Shown: positions 12,355 to 24,170 of the stretch, piece after piece
Layout of the letters: each line of letters begins with the position of its first letter
How positions within the stretch are numbered: the first letter of the stretch is position 1
Source of the DNA: Glandiceps talaboti
Taxonomy: Eukaryota > Hemichordata > Enteropneusta > Spengelidae
Assembly (NCBI RefSeq): GCF_964340395.1
Contig: NC_135557.1
Location: 6,633,716 to 6,697,715, forward strand
Reading direction: 5' to 3'
DNA: 64,000 bases
The notes under the pieces: model-generated
What the model saw: the letters and a program-made list of their open reading frames with translations, nothing else
What the model was told of the DNA's origin: nothing
Database searches by the model: none
Made by a program: the position numbers and the translations under genes

Positions 12355-12575
12355 CAGGGTCATGACCTAGGTCATATAACTTGTCAAGAGCATACCTAGC
12401 TTAGTATTACGGTTTCCAAACTTCCAAGCGTGCTGGGGTGCTTTGTGCAGACTTCAACATATGCGTTGATTCAACTGCATTGAAAGGATTGTCACTGTCC
12501 AGATTGAATTATCGATTGCCAAAAATGAAATAGCGTTTGTACAAATTGACTAATAAGTTATATCATCGACTTTTA
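12355..12575. repeat. Dispersed repeat, copy 2 (partner at 1075-1330)
   Basis: Same orientation as the copy beside the integrase relic, but without the 18-bp minisatellite, showing that the array expanded only at the 1.3 kb locus. It starts right after direct repeat B, so it may belong to the recombinase element instead of the integrase gene. Confidence 0.7.
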
Positions 12576-13000
12576 AGCCAGCGAACAATAGAGATATAAA
12601 ATACATATTAGCGAGGAGTCACTTTTTACTTTAGCAAACCATCAATTTAAATCGCGCATGCTAGGAATCATCACGTAAATATCGATTTTAATAACATCGC
12701 TATGTATTCAAAAAGTAGTTTTTTTTCTTTCTTTTTTCGAAAATCTCAGGGGTGGGCAGCTGCCCCCCCCCCCCCCCGCCACCCACAGGCTACGGTACTG
12801 ATAGCCCCCCCCCCACACACACACACATTAAATGGTTTAAACTACTCTAGGTAGTTCTTGAACTCGCTGTCTCCTTTCGTCGAAATAGGTGGTAAAATCT
12901 CTGAATATTCATATTACCACATAGTCCAGTTGCCAGATGGCATTTTTTAAACATAACGGTGCATTGCCTCAGAGGGAAGGTTTTATGGTTGATGTCGTAA
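12576..13000. other. Unassigned DNA with poly-C tracts
   Basis: Contains two C runs (12764-12777, 12806-12814). No gene recognised. Confidence 0.5.
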
Positions 13001-13246
13001 ATCGTAAATGGGTATTTTGTGTGATCTTCATCTTTCAATATATACTCTAAATGCAATACCTGGATATATTTTGAAAACAACTACTTGTTAATGATACAAT
13101 ACACTTTAAGTACTAATTTGATAATTAGCCACTTCCAAAGATAAAAAACAAGCTTATTTGCATAATTTGCATAAATCTTAAATCGGTATATTGTGTGATC
13201 TTCGTCATTTTTCAGTATACTTGAAATACAATACTTGGATATATTC
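13001..13246. repeat. Two tandem diverged copies of a ~75-bp segment
   Basis: 13001-13075 and 13175-13246 align over TTGTGTGATCTTC, a TTTCA(A/G)TATA block and AATAC(C/T)TGGATATATT, a spacing of about 174 bp. Minus-strand frames across both begin similarly, reflecting the duplication. Confidence 0.7.
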
Positions 13247-13415
13247 ACCACCTGTTGCATCATTCATAAACCTGAGATGAAATGTAAAAATGAACTGAAT
13301 GTTTAGTGTAAAGATGTGACACGGATGTTCAATATAATGTTGGTTCTCAAATCTGCAACGATGCTGTTCATCACGACTAAATTTGGCCGTGGCTAGCGTA
13401 TCATGTCACCAATTT

Positions 13416-13460
13416 AGTTGTCTGAAGATCGCTAGAAGCATGACATTCAGAGTAACAACT
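13416..13460 (+). ncRNA. Decayed hammerhead-type ribozyme of a Penelope tail
   Basis: Aligns base for base with the ribozymes at 53845-53887 and 32683-32725. Stem I is a perfect 6-bp helix (AGTTGT 13416-13421 with ACAACT 13455-13460). The core is CTGAAGA (13422-13428). The expected GAAA reads GACA (13442-13445), which should abolish cleavage. Stem II is weak (one of three pairs lost). Confidence 0.6.
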
Positions 13461-13550
13461 TATTACATCCTTATTCTTTTGAATTAAGTCTATACTGCTC
13501 TTATACTAATATGTGCATCGAGCCCCTTTCTCTCCAGCGAGACACTTACA

Positions 13551-13553
<3 letters not shown>

Positions 13554-13636
<83 letters not shown>
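13554..13636. repeat. (TA)n microsatellite
   Basis: About 83 bp of TA, left flank of the ribozyme palindrome; typical of Penelope-like insertions. Confidence 0.97.
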
Positions 13637-13639
<3 letters not shown>

Positions 13640-13663
13640 GTTTTGAAAATTTGAACCAAATTA

Positions 13664-13724
13664 TATGCTATAGACCCTACAGAACTGTTTTGTGAGGTGC
13701 GTAGTCCTCACTCATCAGGGGTAG
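13664..13724 (-). ncRNA. Hammerhead ribozyme mirror copy with G12 changed
   Basis: Reverse-complement copy of the ribozyme at 13725-13785. The only difference seen is position 13691: on the minus strand the invariant G of GAAA becomes A. G12 acts as general base in hammerhead cleavage, so this copy is predicted inactive while its twin keeps all core bases. Confidence 0.75.
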
Positions 13725-13785
13725 CTACCCCTGATGAGTGAGGACTACGCACCTCACGAAACAGTTCTGTAGGGTCTATAGCATA
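13725..13785 (+). ncRNA. Hammerhead ribozyme, type I, all core bases present
   Basis: Core CTGATGA is at 13731-13737 and GAAA at 13758-13761. Stem II is GTGAGG (13738-13743) with CCTCAC (13752-13757) and an 8-nt loop. Stem III is the short ACAG/CTGT helix (13761-13764 with 13767-13770) and a 2-nt loop. The predicted cleavage site follows A13771. Stem I begins ACCC/GGGT (13727-13730 with 13772-13775) and can extend through TA/GC pairs past a bulge. Short stem III and loop sizes match the minimal hammerheads described in Penelope-like retroelements. Confidence 0.8.
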
Positions 13786-13873
13786 TAATTTGGTTCAAAT
13801 TTTCAAAACCTGTATATAATTCGCTCTACTACCCGTATTGAGCACTTTTATGTGGTTTTATCTACATCCAGTC

Positions 13874-13987
<114 letters not shown>

Positions 13988-14338
13988 GAAGATGAGTACG
14001 TTATTACATTGTGGATTTACACTACGGACCATTTCACCAGGACTTCCAGAAGGATCGTCTCGTGTAATATTGTAGTCGTTGACTTTACATGCTTTATTAC
14101 TTAGGTGTGTTTGCAGTCAAATAGGTCTTTGACTGCCGTGTGTACACAATATTGTATATAAACAAAAAGTTACGTATTATTAAGTAGGAACTTGTTAGCG
14201 TGCCTGAATTTACCGAGGCAGGCAATGAAATATGTAGTGGTTCTCGGAAAAACGAGTAAAAAAACATTTCAAACAACAATATTTAGAGATTACTAAAACA
14301 AAGAATACATTCAGTAAAAACAGGACAGTACAACAACA

Positions 14339-16900
14339 TTACGATTCATTTACAATACGAACAGCTGTTGGATAAAAACTGTTTTTGAAACGATTGGTTT
14401 TGGTTTTGGTTTTGGTTTTAAAAGACCTATTACGTGTACTGGACGGTAACACATCCAACAAGGGGTGAGCCGTGTGATAAATGTCACTAATGATAGACTT
14501 TGACTTCCTGGTAGTGCGGGTCGTAAAAAGAGACTCTAAGGTTGGAAGTTCTCCGCCAATAATCTTAGCTGCTGTCCTAACTATTCTATTAAGTTTAAAA
14601 TGATCTCTTTGAGTGGTGTTACCATACCAGGCTGTAATGAAGAATGTAATGACACTCTCAATGACAGTCTGGTGGTCGAATTTTGTTGATAACAAAACCT
14701 TTTTAGACGTCGGAGGAAATAAAGGCATCGTTGAGCTTTCTTGGCAATATGATTAACATTGCTTTCTCAATGCAAGTCATTAGAAAGGATCGTACCTAGA
14801 AATTTGAAAGTGTGAACTATTTCAACATCCTTATCAAGAATTGTCAAAGGAATATGATCAACCTTATTCTTTCTAAAGTCTACGTCAATCATCTCTTTTG
14901 TCTTATTGACATTTAGTTGTAAATTATTATAACAGTACCAGTCAACAAGTTTGTCCACCAGCTCTCGATATGTTGACTCATTGTTATTCAGATTAAAGCC
15001 TGCTACGGTTGTGTCATCTGCAAATTTGTCTATTAATGATCCTTCACTTGATTCACAATCGTGAGTGTCATGAATACAAATATTCTTTACTTTGACGTCA
15101 TTCGTCCTATACTTATGGCGCCCTCCAACACATACTTTGATCCTATTTAGATTCTTTCGTTTTACTATTACATAACATACTTATTAAGTTTACTCGGTAG
15201 AGACAAAGGCTTTTTAACTTGAACACGGACCATTTCACGCTCGATCGAAGCAGGACTTAGAGCCCCAACGATGTAAGTTACTTTCTATTTATCATATAAT
15301 CCTTATTACTGATGAATGTGACATTATCCAAGAAGAATATTTATCCAGTATTTATCACCATTACGTGTTTTTAGCCAAGTTTCTTACACAAAGTCCACCC
15401 TTAAGGTATTGTATTGACATTGTGTTACCTGTGTATTTCTTGTACAGTTTCATCGCTTATAGATCTTGAATTAAACTAGTCTAATCTAACACACTTGGTG
15501 TTGGTTATTTATTGGAGTGGTTGCCACTTATATTAGCGGGTACATAAAGCAACTTGGACCCCGCGATAGTGAGTAACAAGAGAATATAACGTGGATATCT
15601 AGTCTGGGCCTGGCCAGCCGCTTTCCAAATGTTCATGTGCGAAAAAATATGGCTTACATCGTTCTCAGACATTGACAAAATGTTAGCAACGGTAATATTA
15701 ATTTCATGAGTACTGACTTTGTTACTTTGATTGACAAAACGACTGTAGAAAGTGTTCAGTTAATCAACCAGGTTTTTGTTATTCGTCATCGTTGATTTAG
15801 GTTTAGATTTCAGATTTACTATTCGTTGAAATCTTTGCCACATATCTCTAGAATTACTCGATATTAACTCGTTCTCGAGTTTGTCTCTGTACTTCCGTTT
15901 CGCTGACAATGTGGCTTTTCTGACGTCATATTTGGCTTGTTTGTATTTTTCTTTGTTACCTGAATTGTGGGCTATTTATCTGTTTGGCTATCAGTTTATG
16001 TTTTATATTTTTGTCAAATCAGGGTTTGTCGTTTGGATAATTGGTAACCGTTTTAAGTGGAATGTACATATCCTCACATAATTTAATGTAGCCGACGACA
16101 GACTCTGTGTACTCATCGATGTTAGTTGCAGATTCTTGAAATACATCCCAATCGGTAGCATCGAAGCAGGCACGCAAGCTTTCGATATCGGTGTCTGACC
16201 ACTGACGAATCGATCGTTTAACTGGCTTACCACATTTAAGTTGTTGTTTGTAGGATGGAACCAGGTAAATCGTGGAGTGATCCGAATTACCGAGAGGTGC
16301 GCGTGGTATAGACTTATATGCATTATGTATAGTTGTATAGCAATGGTCTAATGTATTCTCTCCTCTAGCAGCACATTTTATATGTTGGATATACTTTGGA
16401 AGATCACTTCTAAGGCTAGTTTTATTATAATTATCAGTTATGATTGATACAGATTCTGGATTCTGATTTTCGTTCCGGGCTACGATATCCGACAATTGGT
16501 TGATGGCAGAGACAGAGTTTACCCGAGGAGGAATGTATACGGCGGTGTGGATGACAGATGAAAGTTCTCTTCATAGATAAAATGGTCTGCATTTGATAGT
16601 TAAGGTTTCCAATTCTGGTGAACATGTTTGTTGAAGAACTTTGACGGCTTTACACTGCAAATTATTTATCATGAAACATACATCACCACGTGCACTTTCA
16701 CTTTGCTTGGATGCTCGAAAGATCGGTCGTATCGGAAAGTTGTGAACCCAGGTGGTTGTACAGCTGAGTCAGGAATTGTAGAATGGAGTCATGTTTCCGT
16801 AAAACAAAAATAAAGTCTCTTCTTGTCTGTATACATCAAGTAAATTCGTCGACTTTGTTGCAAATAAAACGAACATTGGCTAAGAAGATACTTGGTAGTG
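14339..16900 (-). mobile_element. CR1/L2-like LINE relic (endonuclease end, RT fragments, 3' end)
   Basis: Read right to left. Degraded endonuclease blocks end with VYIPPRVNSVSAIN (about 16500-16545), LPKYIQHI, TLDHCY and the SDH box (LGNSDHSTIYL, about 16265-16300). A linker at 15850-16050 (YPNDKP, then many stops) follows. A gap then leads to the RT catalytic box FADDTTVAGF (about 15000-15030), LQLNVNKTKEM, FKFLGTI, and the C-terminal region with LNRIVRTAAKIIGG and NRFKNSFYPTAVRIV ending at 14339. Most of the RT fingers and palm (about 15100-15600) is missing or unreadable, a W codon is TGA near 14767 and there are frameshifts, so the element is dead. Clade assignment rests on recalled similarity to vertebrate and lancelet L2/CR1 proteins. 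Confidence 0.8.
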
Positions 16901-17177
16901 GAGGTCGTTGATTTCGACGACGTAGTTTCACCAATAAACCCTCTCGTTTACCTCACCTTCACTCCCGCCGTGTGTAGTAGGCCCTACTACCTGTGCAGCT
17001 ACCTTCCGTGGCGTCGGAAAATGTTTCATTTACATTGAAAACTGGGTTAGGTTATAACTGCAACTCACCAACGTTCTTCCTAATATGCAGTAACTGTTCG
17101 CGATCATATCTGTAAAATGTTGGGGTACTCACAAAGACAAATACTAATACGAACAAAATAACAAGAGCTCGTATTGT

Positions 17178-17179
<2 letters not shown>

Positions 17180-17229
<50 letters not shown>

Positions 17230-17306
17230 TATGTGTGTGTGTCTGTGTGTGTGTGCCTGTGTGTGTGTCTGTGTGTGTATCTGTGTGTGTTTGTTTGTGT
17301 GATTGT
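17180..17306. repeat. (GT)n microsatellite with interruptions
   Basis: Pure GT for about 48 bp, then GT-rich variants to about 17306. Confidence 0.95.
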
Positions 17307-17339
17307 GCGTGATTATATGCCTTCTATATATGCTAGTAA

Positions 17340-17722
17340 TTAGGCCAAATACAAACTTTTTTTTTGGTTCCGGTTACCCAACCCCCACCTAGATTTTCAC
17401 GCCGACACTAATTTTTATTTAACGTATTCGAGAAAAATAATAATAAAATCGCAAAAATCGTGAAGTCTCGCAAGAAATAGTGGGTGCGGAAACTGATATA
17501 GACTTAAAAAGACAATATAAAATTATTCTTCCAATCTGTAATGGCTGTGCATCTGATAGGATGAAATAAACAACACAAAGACCATTCGGAAAACAATGGA
17601 AAACATGAACTAGACACTCACACATGAAAAAAAAAATATGAAAAAATGAAATAAAAGAATCTACCTACCCGACCTATTTTAAAATTGAATGTAATTGGAA
17701 CTACACCATGTTTTACGCCTTA
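17340..17722 (+). mobile_element. MITE family copy 1
   Basis: About 383 bp. Ends TAGGCCAAAT...GGTTCCGGTTAC and ...GTAATTGGAACTAC...ACGCCTTA form imperfect inverted termini. The interior shares blocks such as CGTGAAGTCTCGCAAGAAAT and CTTCCAATCTGTAATGGC with copies at 36573, 48491, 50773 and 62442 and with fragments at 33320 and 50062. No transposase. Confidence 0.8.
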
Positions 17723-18048
17723 TGATGAAATGTTTATAAAGTCAACTGACAGGTAAATATTTCACGTTTGTTAGATACACAAAATGACAACTTTTATATT
17801 TAATTTCCTTTTTGATAATTTGCTAGTATATAAGTATATATTTATTTAATACCTATTTTTGTTCACATACTGTATATTTGTTAGTATGTAATATTTTTCG
17901 ATTCTTGTAAATGATTCAAATTAATAAGTACACTAAAGTATGTATATGTTAATACTGACTGTCACCATGGTGACGATTAGAATTAATGATACAGGCGAAC
18001 TGATTCTATGTAATGTATTTATCAACAATTTACATTTGTGATACTTAC

Positions 18049-18343
18049 TACATACGTATACAATATATGCCACTGCTGTAGGTGTCATCAAAGGGTGTAT
18101 AGGTCAGACGTTGATTATCACTAGTGGTTACTGTACCATTATCCCCATCAACCTTTGCATCAAACCAACCACTGATCGCATTATTTGTGGTAAAGTAGTT
18201 AGTAGTCATCATATAGGCTGCAATCTCCTGATGTTTGACAATGTCTGTGTCTTTCACTAGTGTCATATTCCTACTCTCACAGTCAGACATGGCATTGGCA
18301 TACGTCATACCAGTATCGAAAATCTGTAATCTAGCTGACACAT
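18049..18343 (-). CDS. Main exon of a C-type lectin-like domain protein
   Basis: Minus-strand exon of 295 bp. The acceptor is TTTGTTAATAG ending at 18344; the donor is GTAAGT starting at 18048, so the apparent TAG stop after the methionine of YCIRM is split by the intron. Visible fold features are TYANAMSDCESRNMTLVKD (first helix and cysteine), VKHQEIAAYM (second helix), ISGWFDAKV (WIG-like strand) and SGIYCIRM (third cysteine). EPN or QPD calcium/sugar motifs are not seen in the loop (LTYTPFDD), so this is probably a non-classical C-type lectin-like domain. Such domains in invertebrates are mostly secreted or membrane-bound recognition proteins. The C-terminal half of the fold fits the exon at 4023-4108. 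The upstream partner must end with one base of a codon, as the signal exon at 56841-56904 does. Confidence 0.78.
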
Positions 18344-18470
18344 CTATTAACAAATGATAATTAAAATAAAAATCATCAACTTTAAATAAACATTTCATTG
18401 ACTTATTATATATATCTGTTAGCAAATTACAATAACTATTGTAATTTTTGTTATGATATTGTATTGTTTT

Positions 18471-19108
18471 ATGTGACTAACGACGTCCAATTGAAATCCT
18501 AATTTATCCAGAGATGATATTCGTGTGTTGACGTATTTTAAAACCATGAATACGTTTTTTTAAGAATCAATATTTAGTTGGTTTCTGGATGTTGATATCG
18601 ATTTTTGAACATTCGTTTTTTTTAAACTCATCATAAATCAAAACATGAACAATGTTTCACTTTCTTGAGCTGTTAGGGGGCACTTTTTATCGCTACCGTA
18701 TTGCAATATTTGTGCCACGAGGCTCGAATCAAAGAGAGATCACAGGGAAGCGAACAACGTTTTCTTTAATATCCCGTCGATCATCCGGCATTAAATCGAT
18801 AGAAAAACGCCCAGTTTGAGTACGAGGTAATCACACCTAGGATATAATAAACTATGTCAGAATACTGGTTTAATAATATTTTTCATAAGTTTTCCGTCTT
18901 CTAAAACTTCTGTGATTGTGAAAATAGCGTCCTCCTGCCACATGACCTGTTCAATGTCACCGTAACTTATTTTCTTCAACACGTGGATGTCGGGTCGAGC
19001 ATTTTACCAGCCGACACGTGTCACTTTCAATTCGAAAACCTCCCCGTAGATGCGTATTTGCATCGTCATCTTCGCTGCTCAGCCTTATGAAGTCTAACAC
19101 CACAAACA
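18471..19108. repeat. Segmental duplicate, copy 1 (partner 61584-62250)
   Basis: Long shared blocks in the same order: GTGACTAACGACGTCCAA, AAAACGCCCAGTTTGA, TACGAGGTAATCACACCT, and TTTTCAATTCGAAAAC-like sequence at the right end. It lies just upstream (minus strand) of the lectin exon, so it may include promoter or 5' exon sequence. Identity by eye is moderate, with indels. Confidence 0.85.
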
Positions 19109-20833
19109 GATCTGTGTTGATTTCAGTCACTATAATTAACAGTTCTGTGTTGATTTCAGTCACTATAGTTAACAGTTCTGTGTTGGTTTCAGTCACTATA
19201 GGTAACAGTTCTATGTTTGTTTCAGTCACTATATATAATAGATCTGTGTTGGTTTCAGTCACTATAGATAACAGTTCTATGTTTGTTTCAGTCACTATAG
19301 ATAACAGTTCAGTGTTGATTTCAGTCACTATAGATAACAGTTCTGTGTTGATTTCAGTCACTATGGATAACAGTTCTGTGTTGATTTCAGTCACTATAGA
19401 TAACAGTTCTGTGTTGATTTCAGTCACTATAGATAACAGTTAAGTTTTGATTTCAGTCACTATGGATAACAGTTCTGTGTTGATTTCAGTCACTATAGAT
19501 AACAGTTCTGTGTTGATTTCAGTCACTATAGATAACAGTTAAGTTTTGATTTCAGTCACTATGGATAACAGTTCTGTGTTGATTTCAGTCACTATAGATA
19601 ACAGTTCAGTGTTGATTTCAGTCACTATAGATAACAGTTCTGTGTTGATTTCAGTCACTATGGATAACAGTTCTGTGTTGATTTCAGTCACTATAGATAA
19701 CAGTTCTGTGTTGATTTCAGTCACTATAGATAACAGTTCAGTGTTGATTTCAGTCACTATAGATAACAGTTCTGTGTTGATTTCAGTCACTATAGATAAC
19801 AGTTCAGTGTTGATTTCAGTCACTATAGATAACAGTTCTGTGTTGATTTCAGTCACTATGGATAACAGTTCAGTGTTGATTTCAGTCACTATAGATAACA
19901 GTTCAGTGTTGATTTCAGTCACTATAGATAACAGTTCTGTGTTGATTTCAGTCACTATAGGTAACAGTTCTGTGTTGATTTCAGTCACTATGGATAACAG
20001 TTCTGTGTTGGTTTCAGTCACTATAGATAACAGTTCTGTGTTGATTTCAGTCACTATAGATAACAGTTCTGTGTTGATTTCAGTCACTATGGATAACAGT
20101 TCTGTGTTGATTTCAGTCACTATGGATAACAGTACTGTGTTGATTTCAGTCACTATGGATAACAGTTCTGTGTTGATTTCAGTCACTATAGATAACAGTT
20201 CAGTGTTGATTTCAGTCACTATAGATAACAGTTCTGTGTTGATTTCAGTCACTATGGATAACAGTTCTGTGTTGATTTCAGTCACTATAGATAACAGTTC
20301 TGTGTTGATTTCAGTCACTATAGATAACAGTTCTGTGTTGGTTTCAGTCACTATAGATAACAGTTCTGTGTTGATTTCAGTCACTATATAGATAACAGTT
20401 CTGTGTTGATTTCAGTCACTATAGATAACAGTTCTGTGTTGATTTCAGTCACTATAGATAACAGTTCTGTGTTGGTTTCAGTCACTATAGATAACAGTTC
20501 TGTGTTGATTTCAGTCACTATAGATAACAGTTCTGTGTTGATTTCAGTCACTATAGGTAACAGTTCTGTGTTGATTTCAGTCACTATAGGTAACAGTTCT
20601 GTGTTGATTTCAGTCACTATAGATAACAGTTCTGTGTTGATTTCAGTCACTATAGGTAACAGTTCTGTGTTGGTTTCAGTCACTATAGATAACAGTTCTG
20701 TGTTGATTTCAGTCACTATAGGTAACAGTTCTGTGTTGATTTCAGTCACTATAGGTAATAGTTGTGTTGGTTTCAGACACTATAGATAAAAGTTCTGTGT
20801 TGATTTCAGTCACTATAGATAACAGTTCTGTGT
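19109..20833. repeat. 33-bp minisatellite, about 52 copies
   Basis: The unit is CAGTTCTGTGTTGATTTC followed by AGTCACTATAGATAA. Variants are CTATA/CTATG, TTCTG/TTCAG, TTGATTTC/TTGGTTTC and GATAAC/GGTAAC. Because 33 is divisible by three, both strands stay open: about 281 codons each at 19539-20391 and 121-156 codons in neighbouring blocks. A 2-bp insertion (CTATATAGATAAC) near 20388 shifts the register. A rare TTAAGTTTT variant recurs 99 bp (three units) apart near 19440 and 19539, showing block duplication. The frames encode 11-residue repeats without complexity, so I do not call a gene. Confidence 0.95.
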
Positions 20834-21038
20834 GATAAAAGTTTCAGTCAATAAAGAAATCAAATATAGTGTGATATGCCAACCAACATGACCTGTTAGT
20901 GAGCTTAGTCAAGTGGTTTGCTTTTATGTTTTGTTGGGTCATTCAGTTTACAATGTACTATTTACTCGTGGGATTACTGTACAATATGAATGACTTATTT
21001 GCTATGTTCGCAGAATATTGTGTCCCCTGTCCTTATTT

Positions 21039-21101
21039 CTCACTCACTCACTCACTCACTCACTCACTCACTCACTCACTCACTCACTCACTCACTCACT
21101 C
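21039..21101. repeat. (CTCA)n microsatellite
   Basis: About 16 tetranucleotide units. Confidence 0.97.
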
Positions 21102-21400
21102 GCATATCTGTAATGTGGTTCTTAAAAGAGCATTCGTACCAATGCACTATTCTTTGCTTGTCTAGTGGCCTGATTGAGATTCAGTTCATGTCTGGAACTA
21201 GTTCTGGTATCATTCTAATTCATGTATCCAATTGATTAATTAATTCAAGTCGGCCTTTTACTGAATTTAACATTACCTTTAAAATATGTTGACAAAACAC
21301 ATTCTTTTTATAGACAATGAATTCATGATGTCTCTTCGATTTGATTGAATCACAGTTATTCTTTAAAGACGCAACTACAAGGTCTTTAGCTTGTGTGTCA
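21102..21400. other. Unassigned DNA
   Basis: No gene seen. Confidence 0.5.
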
Positions 21401-21409
21401 ATTTGGTTT

Positions 21410-21980
21410 TAAAAATAAAAAGTGACATTTGGTTTAATATTTAGTAAAATTAATCTGAGCACTATTAGTAACTGACAGAACACTTACTTAGTAGGCTAGC
21501 ATAATAATATATTTACACATTGAATTTTTTTAACACTTTTTTTTATTCCTCGTGTTTGACGAGTGTGTGAGCGACGCCCCATGGTATTTATATTTTATAG
21601 TCTAAGACCAAATGCTTACGACAGTGTATTTTATAAGGAAAATACAAGATACATTGGTCACTCAAAATGTCCATAAATGTTAAAACCCAATTCAATACTC
21701 TATTCCATAATTGCATTTTTGTTTCCATAGTAACGCTCTCTGATTTTATTAATCATAAATAAACAACTTAGTTTTTTATGAGGTAATTGTAACCGGTTCG
21801 ATGAGGATGAATAACAACATGTATCACGAATTAATTTTAAACATTTGATCATCTCCGTGTTAATCTTGGTATCACTTTGACAGTGTTCGATGAAATAAAT
21901 ACATCAACATCATTTCATGAGATCGTACGAGTTCACGTCATATTATGACATTTCCAATTTCATGTTTTAACAGGTTTCTA
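21410..21980. repeat. Diverged segmental duplicate, copy 1 (partner 43050-43620)
   Basis: Shares GTTTCCATAGTAA, CGATTCGATAAGGATGAAT-like sequence, TGTATCA(C/G), and a GACAGTGTT(C/TG) block in the same order as 43050-43620. No coding frame in either copy. Confidence 0.65.
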
Positions 21981-22389
21981 CAAGGTACAATTTCAATGTG
22001 TGGGTGAACACATATTTCTACAACGCCACTCCCCCATTTCCTGTTCCCTCTCAGGTAACATGACATTTTGTTTTTAGCATTGTCGGGTTACTTGCTACCT
22101 TTCCACCCTTGTAAAAAAGAGCAGTGCTACTTAGCATAATCGTTCATAACCATTCGCTGTGACAGACACTATGCATGATGACGTCTTACGTATTGACGAT
22201 ATATTACACTTAAAGAGACTGGTTAATTATGGTACATATACTAGTATACAATCATTGTGTCCAGGGGATTATTTCAAAATGATGGGTTTTATTAAATCAG
22301 AACCCAGGGTCTTGTTGGTTTTGGTTCTCTACAAACGTCGCCATACCTCTTCGTTAGTGAGAACGATTGGTTGGTATTAATCACCTACA

Positions 22390-22530
22390 TGGATGTCTGT
22401 GCCATTTCTGTTCCATGTTGATTTTGTTTGATTTTGTATTGTCATGTGTACTTGTTCGCTGTCTATATTTTATTCTATTTTATAGTTCTTTTTGTACCGA
22501 TGCAAAGGTGAAAAAATAAATAAATAAATA
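22390..22530 (+). mobile_element. Possible LINE 3' end with (AATA)n tail
   Basis: Pyrimidine-rich, TTGTATTGTCATGTGTAC-type sequence leading to GATGCAAAGGTGAAAAAATA and an AAATA microsatellite, the usual look of a LINE 3' terminus. No RT codons were recognised upstream (the 73-codon frame at 22159-22380 is unassigned). Confidence 0.3.
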
Positions 22531-24170
22531 CGCGATATTTAATTAGTCTCTAATGCATGGTAACGATGTGAAAGGTCCAATTTGTTCACCTGTGCTGACG
22601 ACTAACCACATATTGTTATAATGCCCATATTTTTTAGATGAATTTTATTTATAATTATTTTTCATGCGCTTGGTCGGGAGAAATTACTTGGTCGAGAGAA
22701 TGCATTTGCAATCGACACAGACATTGTCGCCCATTATACAGGCAACAACGGAGAGCGCCATCGTTAGGTGAAGATCGATGTTCCTGGAGTGTCGGGCAAC
22801 AGTAATACTAGAAGATAGAGTTTTTGGCCAGGTGTCAAGGTGCCATATGAAAGGATGCAATTCCGGCAGAAGTTGTTGAAAACTGAGTAGCCATGACAGC
22901 TATCGTGGAATAGAGAGTTTGAGCTGCCATGATGGATAATAAGGTGCCGTTAGAAAGGCTGACTGCAGAGAACTACAAGTAATAGCAATGTTATGCGGGT
23001 TTCAATTTCGTTTATTATTTGCCTTGTAATCGGGTGTACATATCCCGGGTAGGTTGGGGATCACGAAAGCCGAGTTCAGTCGAGGATGACAAGCTTTCCT
23101 GGCATTTGAGCAATGTTTTTGACAACTAACTTTCACTGGGGCTTGAAATAAACACATATGTATAGCTAAATTTCTTGCATAAATCATGAAATTGTAAGAC
23201 TACCCTTACGGAAGGCATTCAGTTTTTTTTTTTTTTTTTTTTGCTCATTATGAAGCTTCATGGTATGTTCCATCATTTGGTTGAGATTTATTGAAAATCG
23301 TTTATTTTTTCCATCAATAACTTTGAAAGGAAAACAATTACTTGAACTCTAACACGATGTGTTTCATATGGTTTCATTCCTGAATGTTTATGTACAAGTA
23401 TTTGCATACGTAAAGAAGACTGACAGCTACAGGTTTGTTGATTACAGAAGAGTTCTTTACATAAATTATGCAAAACAGACATTGCAAGAAGACTTCTGTG
23501 CAATGACTGACGTGACATAATCTCTCAGCTGGGTTGTTGTATAAAACCAGTTGTTAATTAAATAAAAAAGCATAAACTACCTCCTTGCATGTAAACCACC
23601 AATTTCAACCCGGACATATGCACGGTGATTTTGACCAATGCAAGCGGTTAAAAAGTTAAAGTACAGCCTACAGCATTCTACCCGACGGCGATCTTTTAGA
23701 TGACGGTTTTCAAGTATCATGCATGTAAAAAAAATACAAATATAACTAATAACTAACAGTATTGCAGGTGAATTGTTTGAGCCGATCGAACATTTGATGT
23801 TTACATTAATAAAACGATTTTATCCGGGGCCTTAGCCAGCCTAGACAAGCTTTGAACTTTGTTGGTGGATTTTGACAACGTCCTCTTCACATAGTATATT
23901 ATATTAATTAGGGTGAAAGTCATATAAATTGTGGCAACCAGACTCTAACGATCGGCTTATTACGGCTCGTTCCGTTTGAGATCTTTCAAGACTTATTTAT
24001 TTTTGTGTACGATGACACTGTCTAAACGACAAACCCGTCAAGAATTTGGCATCGAGCGATCCACAAGTCTATTAAAGTTATAAAACCGAGATTGTGAAGG
24101 TACACGTAGTTTAAGTAAATGATGTAATGTCAACTACGACTCCGGACGAGTATCACAAGGTGACTAGTCG
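22531..24170. other. Unassigned intergenic DNA, poly-T at 23224-23242
   Basis: No recognised gene, transposon end or RNA gene. Short minus-strand frames at 23002 and 23288 are unconvincing. Confidence 0.4.

Larger units (their letters stand above)
13631..13818. mobile_element. 188-bp near-perfect palindrome of two inverted Penelope-type tails
   Basis: Arms 13631-13724 and 13725-13818 are reverse complements with one mismatch that I can find (13691 versus 13758). Each arm carries one hammerhead ribozyme motif. Both sides are flanked by long (TA)n tracts, as in Penelope-like element ends. No coding sequence is present. Confidence 0.85.

Noticed and set aside
19539-20391. 281-codon open frames on both strands
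   Set aside because: Both arise from a 33-bp tandem repeat without stops; sequence is an 11-residue repeat, with a 2-bp shift breaking both frames at the same place.
19109-20833. CRISPR-like array
   Set aside because: Units are contiguous with no spacers, and the window is eukaryotic.
21480-21700. Minus-strand exon ending at a GTAAGT near 21486
   Set aside because: Upstream sequence has frequent stops and lies in a non-coding duplicate; donor match alone is not enough.
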